Source: Actinomycetes bacterium
Lineage (GTDB): Bacteria > Actinomycetota > Actinomycetes > Actinomycetales > Cellulomonadaceae
Direction of reading: 5' to 3'
DNA length: 14,010 nt
Assembly (NCBI GenBank): GCA_023428465.1
Contig: JAEYXM010000074.1
Location: forward strand, 1-14,010
Made by a program: the position numbers and the translations under genes. The notes beneath the pieces are model-generated. The model worked only from the letters and a program-made list of their open reading frames with translations, did no database searches and had not been told where the DNA came from. Position 1 is the first letter of the stretch. The number at the start of each line of letters is the position of its first letter. Shown here piece after piece: positions 7,404 to 14,010 of the stretch.

Positions 7404-7414
7404 GGGGGAGAGGG
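7404..7414 (+). promoter_or_regulatory. Ribosome binding site deciding the 7417 start
   Basis: A GGGGGAGAGGG purine tract lies two to eight bases before the in-frame GTG at 7417. The other in-frame starts (GTG 7282, ATG 7330) have no comparable tract at a useful distance. Confidence 0.6.
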
Positions 7415-7416
7415 CG

Positions 7417-7782
7417 GTGCGCACGGTGGCGGACGTCCACGAGATCCCTCGGGTGCGGCGGTGGGTCGTCACCCGCGCGCAAGAGGAGGGCGCTTCCGCG
7501 CCGGTCCTGCGCACCGTGGCGCTGCTGGCGACCGAGGCCTTCACGAACGCCGTCCGGCACGGACCGCGCGGCGGACCGGTCGAGGTCGCGGTGAAGCGTG
7601 CGGGCGCCGTGCTCCGGGTGTCGGTGACCGACGCCAGCACGCGGGCGCCCGTCGTCGTCGACGCCGCGCCCACGGCGCTCGGCGGGCGGGGGATGATGCT
7701 GATCGACCGGCTCTCCGCTCAGTGGGGCGTCGACCCCAAGAGCGGCGGCAAGACGGTCTGGTTCGAGGTGCCTGTCGAATGA
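7417..7782 (+). CDS. ATP-binding RsbW-like (HATPase_c_2) protein
   Basis: This is a 121-residue single-domain GHKL-type ATP-binding protein of the anti-sigma factor/serine kinase group. The N-box is TEAFTNAVRHG (E40, N44), the G1 region is VTDASTRAPVV (D72), and the G2 box is GGRGMMLIDRLSAQWGV, as in RsbW/SpoIIAB relatives. Nearly the whole domain is present from the GTG at 7417. Frames from 7330 or 7282 would add 29 or 45 residues that do not look like the family, though composition cannot exclude them. Actinobacteria carry many such orphan ATPases and most have unknown partners. No sigma factor, anti-sigma antagonist or phosphatase gene is in the window. It is divergent from the chemoreceptor-like gene and ends about 20 bases before the NYN gene, so it may be co-transcribed with that gene. 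Confidence 0.85.
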   Translation: MRTVADVHEIPRVRRWVVTRAQEEGASAPVLRTVALLATEAFTNAVRHGPRGGPVEVAVKRAGAVLRVSVTDASTRAPVVVDAAPTALGGRGMMLIDRLSAQWGVDPKSGGKTVWFEVPVE

Positions 7783-7801
7783 GCGCACCCTCGGGGCCGG
7801 G

Positions 7802-9094
7802 GTGCAAGATCGGGCTGTGACCGCCGAACCCCTCGCCCCGCCCCGACGCCTGCGCTGCGCGCTGTTCGTCGACTTCGACAACGTCTACATCGGGCTCCAG
7901 CGTCTCGACGCGGCCGCCGCGGAGGAGTTCGCGTCGTCGCCCGCGCGTTGGCTCGCCGCCCTGGAGAGCGGCAGCGACGTCGACGGCGACTTCGCGCGGA
8001 GGTTCCTCGTGCGTGCCTGCTACCTCAACCCGGCACGGTTCGCGCAGTTCCGGCCCAACTTCACGCGTGCGGGGTTCAGCGTCGTCGACTGCCCGTCCCT
8101 GACCCAGCAGGGCAAGTCCAGCGCGGACATCAACCTCGTGCTCGACGCCGTCGACGCGCTCGCGGCGCCCACGTTCTACGACGAGTTCGTGCTCCTGTCC
8201 GCCGACGCGGACTTCACGCCCCTCGCGCACCGCTTCCGGGCCGCCGACCGTCGGGTGACGATCGTCACGGCGAGCCCCGCAGCGAGCGCCTACCGCGCGG
8301 TCGCGGACACGGTGGTCACCGCGGACGAGCTCGCCGAGCTGGTGAAGCCGCAGGCCGCCGCGCCGCCGGCGGCACCCCCGGACCGGGCGGTGCCCCCGAC
8401 CGCACCCGTCCCCAGCGCGAGCGTCGCGCCGCAGACGTCGCGTCCTGCTGCGCCGCCCGCGGCCTCGCCGGCGCGCCGCGCCGTCCTACGGCTCGTGCGC
8501 GGTGCCGAACGGCCGGTCGAAGGTGGTGTGGTGGGCCAGGCTGCGCAGGCGGCGGACCCGGGGCTGCGGACGTCGAGCTGGGACGGCCACGGCGGCCTGT
8601 TCCCGTGGCTCGCGGCCGTCGTGCCCGAGGTCGGTGCGTCGAACCGCCCCGCCCCGGGATACGTCTGGGACCCGCGTCGGTTCAGCCAGGCGGACCTGCC
8701 CGACCCCGAGGCCGTCGACCTGCCGCCCCTCCAGCGCCAGGTCGTGGAGGTCGCCGACGTCCCCAACCTGCCCCGCGAGCGCTACCACGCGCTGCTCACG
8801 ACGCTCGCCGCCGATGTCGCGACGACGACGTTCGACCGGGCCTTGACGATCCGCCGCGTGTACGAGGCGTGCCAGGCCGCCGGCCACCAGATCGGCCGGG
8901 CCTCCGTCACGGCCGTCGTGTCGGGTGTGCTCTACGCCGGCCTCGACCTGAACACGAAACCATCTGCGAAGCGGATCGCGGAGACCTGGGCGGAATACGT
9001 CGTCGGACTGTGCCAGGGCGCCCGCATGGAGCTCGGCGCCGCGGACGTCGCCGCGATCCGTGTCTGGCTGAGCGGCGGGCTGCTCAAGCGCTGA
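7802..9094 (+). CDS. NYN-domain protein with unassigned C-terminal domain
   Basis: This is a 430-residue protein. Residues about 18-178 form a NYN domain (PIN-like nuclease fold, as in LabA and limkain/MARF1 relatives), with acidic positions D24/D26 in FVDFDN, D109 in GKSSADINLV and D135/D137 in LLSADADFTPL. These are the expected metal-binding sites, so RNA or DNA cleavage is plausible. A Pro/Ala-rich linker (about 182-230) follows. A C-terminal region (about 290-430) is predicted mainly helical, with a stretch around RRVYEACQAAGHQIGRASV that could be a winged-helix nucleic-acid-binding unit, but I do not recognise it. The start is uncertain: GTG 7802 has GGGG five bases ahead, while GTG 7817 gives a protein five residues shorter. 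It may share a transcript with the RsbW-like gene. Confidence 0.88.
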   Translation: MQDRAVTAEPLAPPRRLRCALFVDFDNVYIGLQRLDAAAAEEFASSPARWLAALESGSDVDGDFARRFLVRACYLNPARFAQFRPNFTRAGFSVVDCPSLTQQGKSSADINLVLDAVDALAAPTFYDEFVLLSADADFTPLAHRFRAADRRVTIVTASPAASAYRAVADTVVTADELAELVKPQAAAPPAAPPDRAVPPTAPVPSASVAPQTSRPAAPPAASPARRAVLRLVRGAERPVEGGVVGQAAQAADPGLRTSSWDGHGGLFPWLAAVVPEVGASNRPAPGYVWDPRRFSQADLPDPEAVDLPPLQRQVVEVADVPNLPRERYHALLTTLAADVATTTFDRALTIRRVYEACQAAGHQIGRASVTAVVSGVLYAGLDLNTKPSAKRIAETWAEYVVGLCQGARMELGAADVAAIRVWLSGGLLKR

Positions 9095-9096
9095 CC

Positions 9097-9111
9097 GGTC
9101 GCGGGCCGACC
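9097..9111. terminator. Short hairpin in convergent gap
   Basis: GGTCG/CGACC with a five-base loop lies between the convergent NYN and short-chain dehydrogenase genes. The stem is short and no T-run follows. The terminator reading rests mainly on position. Confidence 0.2.
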
Positions 9112-9128
9112 CTGCACGGGCCGACGGG

Positions 9129-9950
9129 TCACGCTCCCGGCGCGTCGCCCGGGCGGCCGGTGAAGTGGTCCATGGTCCGGTTGATGCCCAGGAGGTCGTT
9201 GACCGCGTCGAACGCGCGGACGGGCAGCGCGCGCAGCACCGGCACGAGCCGGACGACCGGCGGCATGACGAGCTGCTCGCGACCCGACTCCACGGCGTCG
9301 AGGATGCGCCGCGCGACGTCGCCCTCCCGGAGGATCGGCAGCAGCAGCGGCACGCGGCTGCGCACGCCCTCGAACATCCCGGTGTCGACGTAGTACGGGC
9401 AGGCCACGAGCGTGCGCACCCCGGTCCGCCCGATGCGCATCTCCGCGCGCAGCGACTCCGTGAAGCCGACCGCGGCCCACTTGCTCGCCGCGTAGTCGGT
9501 CTGGCGCGCGACACCCACGAGGCCCGCCGCGCTCGCGACCGTGGCGACCGTGCCGCGGCGTCGTCGGACCATCGCGGGCAGGAACGCGCGCGTCACCCAG
9601 TACAGGGCGAGGACGTTGACGGCCATCGTCCGCTCGATGGCCGCGTCGGACGTCTCGAGGAGCGGCTTGCCCGCCACGACGCCCGCGTTGTTGACGAGCA
9701 CGTCGACCGGTCCGGTCGCCTCGGCCGCCGCGCGCACCGCGGCCTTGTCGGTGATGTCCACCACGTGCGACTCGCAGGGGAGGCGGTGCGCGCGGATCTC
9801 GTCGCGCACGGCGGAGCCGCGCTCGGCGCTCAGGTCCCACACCACGACGTTCGCACCCCGGCGGGCGGCACCGATCGCCATCCGGCGGCCGATGCCGGAC
9901 CCGCCGCCCGTGATGAGGACGGTCGAGCCGCCCAAGGGGGTACCGCGCAT
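9129..9950 (-). CDS. Short-chain dehydrogenase, RDH10/SDR16C-like
   Basis: This is a 273-residue classical SDR. The cofactor motif TGGGSGIG (14-21), NNAG (87-90) and catalytic S140-Y153-K157 (YAASK) are intact. D39 at the end of strand 2 (VVVWDL) suggests NAD(H) preference. The C-terminal part, with CPYYVDTGMFEGVRSR and a hydrophobic VVRLVPVLRALPVRAF segment before a LGINRTM motif, resembles the animal RDH10/HSD17B11 (SDR16C) group, which acts on retinoids, steroids or other lipophilic alcohols. A lipophilic alcohol or carbonyl substrate is therefore plausible by family resemblance only. GAGGAG before the ATG at 9950 fixes the start. An open frame continuing far upstream is an artefact antisense-free of function over the neighbouring gene. 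It follows the aldehyde dehydrogenase gene by 32 bases, so the pair likely forms an alcohol-to-aldehyde-to-acid unit. Confidence 0.92.
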   Translation of the reverse strand: MRGTPLGGSTVLITGGGSGIGRRMAIGAARRGANVVVWDLSAERGSAVRDEIRAHRLPCESHVVDITDKAAVRAAAEATGPVDVLVNNAGVVAGKPLLETSDAAIERTMAVNVLALYWVTRAFLPAMVRRRRGTVATVASAAGLVGVARQTDYAASKWAAVGFTESLRAEMRIGRTGVRTLVACPYYVDTGMFEGVRSRVPLLLPILREGDVARRILDAVESGREQLVMPPVVRLVPVLRALPVRAFDAVNDLLGINRTMDHFTGRPGDAPGA

Positions 9951-9982
9951 GTCCCGCTCCTCGCTCTCGCTCCGCCTGGGGT

Positions 9983-11515
9983 CTACGGCAGCCGGCGCAG
10001 GACGCGCACGGCCGCGGACATCACGCGCGCGTACGCCTCGCCGGACAGCAGCGGCGACGGCGTCACGGGGATGAGTCGCTGCACGGACACGGTCTGCGGC
10101 TCGGTGTACGTGTAGATGCCCTCGCGCCCGTGCCGGCGGCCCACGCCGGAGTCGCCCATGCCGCCGATGGGTGCGTCGTGCGACGCCCACGTGGCCCCGT
10201 AGCCCTCGTTCACGTTCACGGTCCCCACCCGGAGGCGGCGGCCGACGGCCTCGCCGCGCGAGCGCGACCAGACCGAGGCGTTGAGACCGTACCCGGTGTC
10301 GTTCGCGCGCCGGACCGCCTCGTCGTCGTCGGCGACGCGGTACACCGCGACGACCGGGCCGAACGTCTCCGTCCGGGCCAGGGTCATGTCGTCGGTGACG
10401 CCGGCCAGCAGCGTGGGCTCGTAGAAGTACGGCCCGATGTCGGGGCGCGGCCGACCGCCGGCCAGGACGCGGGCACCCTTCGCGACGGCGTCGTCGACGT
10501 GCGCCGTGACCGTGGCGAGCTGGTCCGGGCCGACGAGCGAGCCCATCTCGACGTCCCAGCCCGGCCCGACCCCCAGGCGCAGGCCCGCCACACGCTCCGT
10601 GAGCCGCGCGACGAACTCGTCGTGGATCGCGTCCGCGACGTAGATCCGCTCGATGGACACGCACAGCTGGCCGGTGTTCGAGTAGCACGCCTGCACGGCG
10701 CCGTGGACCGCGCCGTCGAGGTCGGCGTCGTCGAGCACGAGCATCGCGTTCTTGCCGCCGAGCTCCGCCGAGAACCCGATGAGCCGTTCGGCGCACAGCG
10801 CGGCGACCGTCCGGCCGGTCGCGGTGGAGCCGGTGAACATCAGGTGGTCGACGGCGTCCACGAGCGGGCGGCCGAGCTCGCTGCCGGGCCCGGTGACGAC
10901 CGTGACGAGGTCCCGCGGCAGGCCTGCCTCCCGGAGGAGCTGCACCGCCATCAGTGCGGTGAAGGGCGTCTGCGAGTCGGGCTTCAGGACGACGGCGTTC
11001 CCCGCCATCAGGCCGGCGACGGCGTCGCTGACCGCCAGGGTCAAGGGGTAGTTCCACGGCGAGATCACCCCGACGACACCCTTGGGCCGGCGCAGCTCGA
11101 TCGTGCGCGTGAGCAGCGGGACCGCGCCGCGCCGCCGACGGGGCCGCAGCCGCGCGCGGGCAGTGCGGGCGTAGTACGCGGCGTTCAGGGCGACGTCGGC
11201 GAGCTCCTCGAACGCGCTCATCCGGTTCTTGCCCGTCTCCGCCTGGACGAGGTCGAGGATCTCGACCTCCCGGTCCAGGACGAGGTCCGCGAACGTCCGG
11301 GCCACCGCGGCGCGCCGTCCCACGGGCGTGGCCGCCCACGCCACCTGCGCGGCGCGCGCCCGCTCGGCCGCGAGGGCGACGTCCTCGGCCGTGCAGATCG
11401 GGACGTGCCCGATGACGGTGCCGTCCCACGGTGCCGTGATCGTCCGGGTGGGGCGCGGGGCCGCCGTCGTGATCCCGGACGCCAGGTCCGTCCAGCGGCT
11501 TGGCTGCGCGAACAT
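9983..11515 (-). CDS. gabD2: Succinic semialdehyde dehydrogenase-type ALDH (GabD2-like)
   Basis: This is a 510-residue NAD(P)-dependent aldehyde dehydrogenase. Active-site features are N155 in ISPWNYP, K178 in VVLKPDSQTP, FTGS (227-230), general base E251 in FSAELGGKN, nucleophile C285 in SNTGQLCVSIERIYV, and E383 in ETFGPV. The PKGVVGVISPWNYP, QAETGKNR and NVNEGYG stretches match the actinobacterial GabD2 branch (Mycobacterium Rv1731 type), which oxidises succinate semialdehyde. The exact substrate here is not proven, and pairing with a lipophilic-type SDR leaves room for a longer aldehyde. The ATG at 11515 is preferred because a GTG at 11521 would overlap the GGAGGT ribosome site. The gene leads a two-gene operon and has a palindrome 25 bases upstream of its start. 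Confidence 0.93.
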   Translation of the reverse strand: MFAQPSRWTDLASGITTAAPRPTRTITAPWDGTVIGHVPICTAEDVALAAERARAAQVAWAATPVGRRAAVARTFADLVLDREVEILDLVQAETGKNRMSAFEELADVALNAAYYARTARARLRPRRRRGAVPLLTRTIELRRPKGVVGVISPWNYPLTLAVSDAVAGLMAGNAVVLKPDSQTPFTALMAVQLLREAGLPRDLVTVVTGPGSELGRPLVDAVDHLMFTGSTATGRTVAALCAERLIGFSAELGGKNAMLVLDDADLDGAVHGAVQACYSNTGQLCVSIERIYVADAIHDEFVARLTERVAGLRLGVGPGWDVEMGSLVGPDQLATVTAHVDDAVAKGARVLAGGRPRPDIGPYFYEPTLLAGVTDDMTLARTETFGPVVAVYRVADDDEAVRRANDTGYGLNASVWSRSRGEAVGRRLRVGTVNVNEGYGATWASHDAPIGGMGDSGVGRRHGREGIYTYTEPQTVSVQRLIPVTPSPLLSGEAYARVMSAAVRVLRRLP

Positions 11516-11519
11516 CGTC

Positions 11520-11525
11520 ACCTCC
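11520..11525 (-). promoter_or_regulatory. Ribosome binding site of the aldehyde dehydrogenase
   Basis: GGAGGT on the minus strand ends four bases before the ATG at 11515. It excludes the GTG at 11521 as the start. Confidence 0.75.
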
Positions 11526-11539
11526 GTTGGCGGGTCACC

Positions 11540-11553
11540 GACTGTTCACAGTC
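11540..11553. promoter_or_regulatory. Palindromic operator candidate upstream of gabD2-like gene
   Basis: GACTGT and ACAGTC are exact inverted six-base arms around a TC centre, in a locally less GC-rich stretch 25-38 bases upstream of the dehydrogenase ATG. The position suits a repressor site at or just after the promoter. The remaining bases up to 11662 show no clear promoter for the divergent protease gene. Confidence 0.45.
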
Positions 11554-11662
11554 TGCACCGCCTGCCGCGGCCTGGCCCGCCTGATCGACGAGTGCGCCGT
11601 CGGGACCGCCGGCTCGGCGCCTGCACCGCCGGGTACCGTTCCCTCATCCTCGTACCCGATCG

Positions 11663-12703
11663 ATGGATGGCCCCGTGTCCGTGCCCGACCCGTCCGCGCG
11701 TCCGGCGCCGTGGGGCGCTGCTCCCGGGCAGGGTGCGGCGCAGTCCGTGCCCTCCGTCCCGCCGGGCTACGACCCGACGGCGTTCCCGGCACCCGGATCG
11801 GCGTGGGCGCCTGCGCCGCGACCCCGTCGTCGCACGGGCCTCGTGTGGACGGTCGTCGTCGCGACCGTGCTCACGGGTGGGCTCGCGGCAGGCTCGGTGG
11901 GTGCGCTCATGGACGTCTGGGCGACGTCGGCCGCCGAGAGCCCGTACGCCGACCTCGTCCTGACCTCCGGTGACCTGCCGGAGCCCGCCTCGATGAGCGG
12001 CAAGTACCCGACGCCGGGATTCGAGGAGCACGCCGAGCCGCTCGGGGAGCCCCCGGCGGTGGACCGTCCCAGCAAGGCGTACGCGTTCCAGTTCGCGCAG
12101 GACGCCGAGGGGATCCCGCCCGACGAGGCGGCGCCGCCCGGCGCGGAGCCCGTGGCGTGGTCGCCGTGCCGGCCGATCCACGTCGTCGTCAACACCGATG
12201 GTGCACCCGACGGCTTCCTCGACGAGGTGCGGATCGCGTTCGGGAAGGTCTCCGCGGCGTCGGGCCTGGTGTTCACGCTCGACGGGCGCACGAGCGAGCC
12301 CCCGGACACGGGCCGGGCGTCGTTCCTCCCGCACATCTACGGCGACCGGTGGGCGCCCGTCCTGGTGGCGTTCGGCGACCGGCGCTCGGTCCCTGACCTC
12401 TCCGGCGCGACCCTGGGCATCACGACGATCCACACGGGCACCGACTCCAAGGACGGCACGAGGTACCTGGTCTCGGCGAACGTGTACCTCGACACGCAGC
12501 TCCTCCAGATGCAGCCGATCGGCGGCGACCCCGCGTACGTCTCCGTCCTGCTGCACGAGCTCGGTCACGTGGCCGGGCTGGACCACGTCGACGATCCGTC
12601 CCAGCTCATGCACCCCACGGTCGAGGGCGTGGTCGCCTTCGGTGACGGGGACCTGAGCGGCCTGGCCGAGCTCGGGCAGGGCTCGTGCGCCCCGGGGGTC
12701 TAG
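11663..12703 (+). CDS. Membrane-anchored matrixin-like zinc metalloprotease
   Basis: This is a 346-residue protein with a Pro/Ala-rich cytoplasmic tail (1-52), a basic PRPRRR anchor, one transmembrane helix (about 60-83) and an extracytoplasmic catalytic region. The zinc motif HELGHVAGLDH gives ligands H298, H302 and H308 with catalytic E299. QLMHP (Met316) provides the Met-turn of the metzincin clan, which fits a matrixin-like peptidase. The preceding region (about 113-260) carries YPTPGFEE, WSPCRPIHVVVN and YGDRWAPV blocks that are shared with the next gene but that I cannot name. C169 and C342 could pair. Basic residues before the helix predict N-in, protease-out. The start is uncertain: ATG 11663 has no clear ribosome site, and GTG 11675 and GTG 11681 are in frame. 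Its substrate is unknown. Confidence 0.85.
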   Translation: MDGPVSVPDPSARPAPWGAAPGQGAAQSVPSVPPGYDPTAFPAPGSAWAPAPRPRRRTGLVWTVVVATVLTGGLAAGSVGALMDVWATSAAESPYADLVLTSGDLPEPASMSGKYPTPGFEEHAEPLGEPPAVDRPSKAYAFQFAQDAEGIPPDEAAPPGAEPVAWSPCRPIHVVVNTDGAPDGFLDEVRIAFGKVSAASGLVFTLDGRTSEPPDTGRASFLPHIYGDRWAPVLVAFGDRRSVPDLSGATLGITTIHTGTDSKDGTRYLVSANVYLDTQLLQMQPIGGDPAYVSVLLHELGHVAGLDHVDDPSQLMHPTVEGVVAFGDGDLSGLAELGQGSCAPGV

Positions 12704-12761
12704 CGTTCATGCGGGCCGCCGTGCGCGCCGATACGGGGAGGGGGCCCGGTGCGTCGGGCGC

Positions 12762-12769
12762 GGAGGAGG
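12762..12769 (+). promoter_or_regulatory. Ribosome binding site of second protease gene
   Basis: GGAGGAGG lies four bases before the GTG at 12774, which fixes the start of the second protease gene. The 70-base spacer after the first protease gene shows no terminator. Confidence 0.75.
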
Positions 12770-12773
12770 TCGA

Positions 12774-14010
12774 GTGAGCACGTGGGTACCGGGCGAGCCC
12801 GTGCTGCCGCCTGCGCTCGTGCCGGACGACGACGACCGGCCTGAGGCCCTCGGATCCGGGCAGCCGGCGTGGCCCGGCCCGGCTCATCCCCGCCCGACCT
12901 ACGTCCGCCCCACCGACGCTCCGCCTGCCCACGCCTCGCCCGCACCCCCGCCGGCCGTCGCGCCCGCACCCGACCCGTTCGGATGGGCGACGCTCGGCGT
13001 GCAGCCCGGCGGCGCACGGCCAGGTGGTCCTCCCGCCGGGCCGGCAACGGTGCGACCCCTGGGCACGCACGAGGGCTCCGCGTATCCACGCGCCGCGTAT
13101 CCGGGCGCCCACTTCCCGGGCTCCGCGTATCCGGGCTCGGTGTATCCGGGCTCCGCGTATCCGGGCTCCGCGTCCTCCGGCAGCCCCGCTGTGTGGGTGC
13201 CCGGCCACCGCGGTGCCGAGCTTCCGGCCTCGACCCGGCGGTGGAACGCCGTCGGCGTCGTCGCTGCGGTGCTCATCGTCGTGCTCATCCTCGGCGGGAA
13301 CCTCTGGGGCTTCGTCCGCGGGGGCTCCCCTCCGGGTCCGAACCGTGCCGGCTACGTCCGGGTCGCGGCCCCGGAGGACCTGCCGCCCCCCGTGGCGACC
13401 GGGCAGACCTACCCGACCCCGGGGTTCGAGGAGGCGGGCGGGCCGCTCGGCGTCCCGACGCTCACCGCGCCGCCGAGCACGGCGTACGCGTTCCAGGCGG
13501 TGCAGGACGGTGAGCCCGTCGCCTGGTCACCGTGCCGGCCGATCCACGTCGTCGTGAACCCCGCGGGTGCGCCGGAGAGCTTCCCCGACGACGTGCTCGC
13601 GGCACTGGGGGACATCTCGGCGGCGTCGGGCCTGGTCTTCGTGTACGACGGCATCACGGACGAGGTGGCGACGGCCGATCGCGCGCCGTACCAGCCGGAG
13701 CGTTACGGCGACCGGTGGGCCCCGGTGATCGTCCGCTTCGCGGACGAGTCGGAGGTGCCCGAGCTCGCCGGCGACGTCGCCGGCCTGACGGTCGTGCACA
13801 CGATGAGCAACCGGTACACCGGCCGCGACCACATCACGACTGCCGAGGTGTGGATCGACCGGGAGATGCTCTCCTACGCGCGACAGGACGGCGTGTACGC
13901 GTACGTCGCGGTCCTGCGCCACGAGCTGGCCCACGCCGTCGGCCTGGACCACGTCGACGACTCCAGCCAGCTCATGTACCCGACGACGAGCGGGAACGGC
14001 ACCTTCCAGG
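12774..14010 (+). CDS. Second matrixin-like membrane protease, 3' end outside window
   Basis: 412 residues are in view and the frame is open at the window end. The protein has a long Pro/Gly/Ala-rich cytoplasmic tail (1-155) that includes seven five-residue repeats, a transmembrane helix (about 158-180) after STRRW, and an extracytoplasmic protease region. The zinc motif HELAHAVGLDH gives H383, H387, H393 and E384, and QLMYP has Met401 of the Met-turn. Blocks YPTPGFEE (213-220), WSPCRPIHVVVN (251-262), SAASGLVF (282-289) and YGDRWAPV (311-318) match the preceding gene in order, and HVDD follows the zinc motif in both. The two are therefore paralogues from tandem duplication. The missing C-terminus should be short if it matches the first copy, whose end lies 38 residues after the last zinc ligand. 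Same strand and a 70-base gap suggest co-transcription. Confidence 0.86.
   Translation, partial: MSTWVPGEPVLPPALVPDDDDRPEALGSGQPAWPGPAHPRPTYVRPTDAPPAHASPAPPPAVAPAPDPFGWATLGVQPGGARPGGPPAGPATVRPLGTHEGSAYPRAAYPGAHFPGSAYPGSVYPGSAYPGSASSGSPAVWVPGHRGAELPASTRRWNAVGVVAAVLIVVLILGGNLWGFVRGGSPPGPNRAGYVRVAAPEDLPPPVATGQTYPTPGFEEAGGPLGVPTLTAPPSTAYAFQAVQDGEPVAWSPCRPIHVVVNPAGAPESFPDDVLAALGDISAASGLVFVYDGITDEVATADRAPYQPERYGDRWAPVIVRFADESEVPELAGDVAGLTVVHTMSNRYTGRDHITTAEVWIDREMLSYARQDGVYAYVAVLRHELAHAVGLDHVDDSSQLMYPTTSGNGTFQ
13074..13178 (+). repeat. Seven-unit 15-base tandem repeat (YPGSA-type)
   Basis: Seven consecutive 15-base units fit the consensus GGCTCCGCGTATCCG, encoding GSAYP. Units 1, 4 and 6 are near-identical, units 2, 3 and 5 diverge, and unit 7 is degenerate (GSASS). 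The array encodes residues 101-135 in the cytoplasmic tail of the second protease. Confidence 0.85.

Noticed and set aside
7209..7673. Upstream extension of the chemoreceptor-like protein as a possible sensor domain
   Set aside because: It overlaps the RsbW-like gene on the other strand and shows no domain. A clear ribosome site precedes the ATG at 7208.
9951..11429. Long upstream extension of the SDR reading frame, giving a 766-residue fusion
   Set aside because: The extension runs out of frame through the aldehyde dehydrogenase gene on the same strand and is Arg/Gly-rich shadow coding. A good ribosome site and the SDR fold begin at 9950.
10130..11584. Plus-strand frame of 484 residues opposite the aldehyde dehydrogenase gene
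   Set aside because: It is a shadow of a well-conserved enzyme gene, with no motifs of its own.
12606..13208. Minus-strand frame with pentapeptide-like RGARI repeats
   Set aside because: It is the complement of the 15-base repeat in the second protease gene, with no ribosome site and no fit to the pentapeptide-repeat A(D/N)LXX pattern.

Overview
The window is very GC-rich DNA with strong G/C preference at third codon positions, GTG starts, ATGA stop/start overlaps and long spurious open frames on both strands. This points to a high-GC actinobacterium. A chemoreceptor-type protein, a GabD2-type dehydrogenase and membrane-anchored matrixin-like proteases would fit a motile soil or plant-associated member such as the Cellulomonadaceae, but that placement is inference.

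Left part (1-5184): a two-component system on the minus strand (response regulator, then a histidine kinase whose end lies outside the window) is divergent from a plus-strand operon. That operon encodes an exported LolA/RseB-like protein, an ABC ATPase and an ABC-2 permease. The 94-base gap between the two units carries a perfect TCTCAG direct repeat with 11-base spacing, the expected layout for an OmpR-family binding site. The whole block reads as one envelope-sensing and export module.

Middle part (5185-9094): an aldo/keto reductase and a small soluble methyl-accepting signalling protein lie on the minus strand. Divergent from them are an RsbW-like ATP-binding protein and a NYN-domain (PIN-like nuclease fold) protein with an unassigned C-terminal domain. 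A strong inverted repeat precedes the reductase, and a second lies directly upstream of the chemoreceptor-like gene.

Right part (9095-14010): a minus-strand pair encodes a GabD2-type succinic semialdehyde dehydrogenase and a short-chain dehydrogenase resembling the RDH10/SDR16C group, with a palindrome just upstream of the pair. Divergent from it are two tandem paralogous genes for membrane-anchored, extracytoplasmic matrixin-like zinc proteases with Pro-rich cytoplasmic tails. The second runs off the window and its tail contains a seven-unit pentapeptide repeat.

I see no RNA genes, insertion sequences, CRISPR arrays or prophage genes. The points most worth following up are the protease pair, the NYN protein, the sensor-less chemoreceptor-like protein and the TCTCAG-controlled module.
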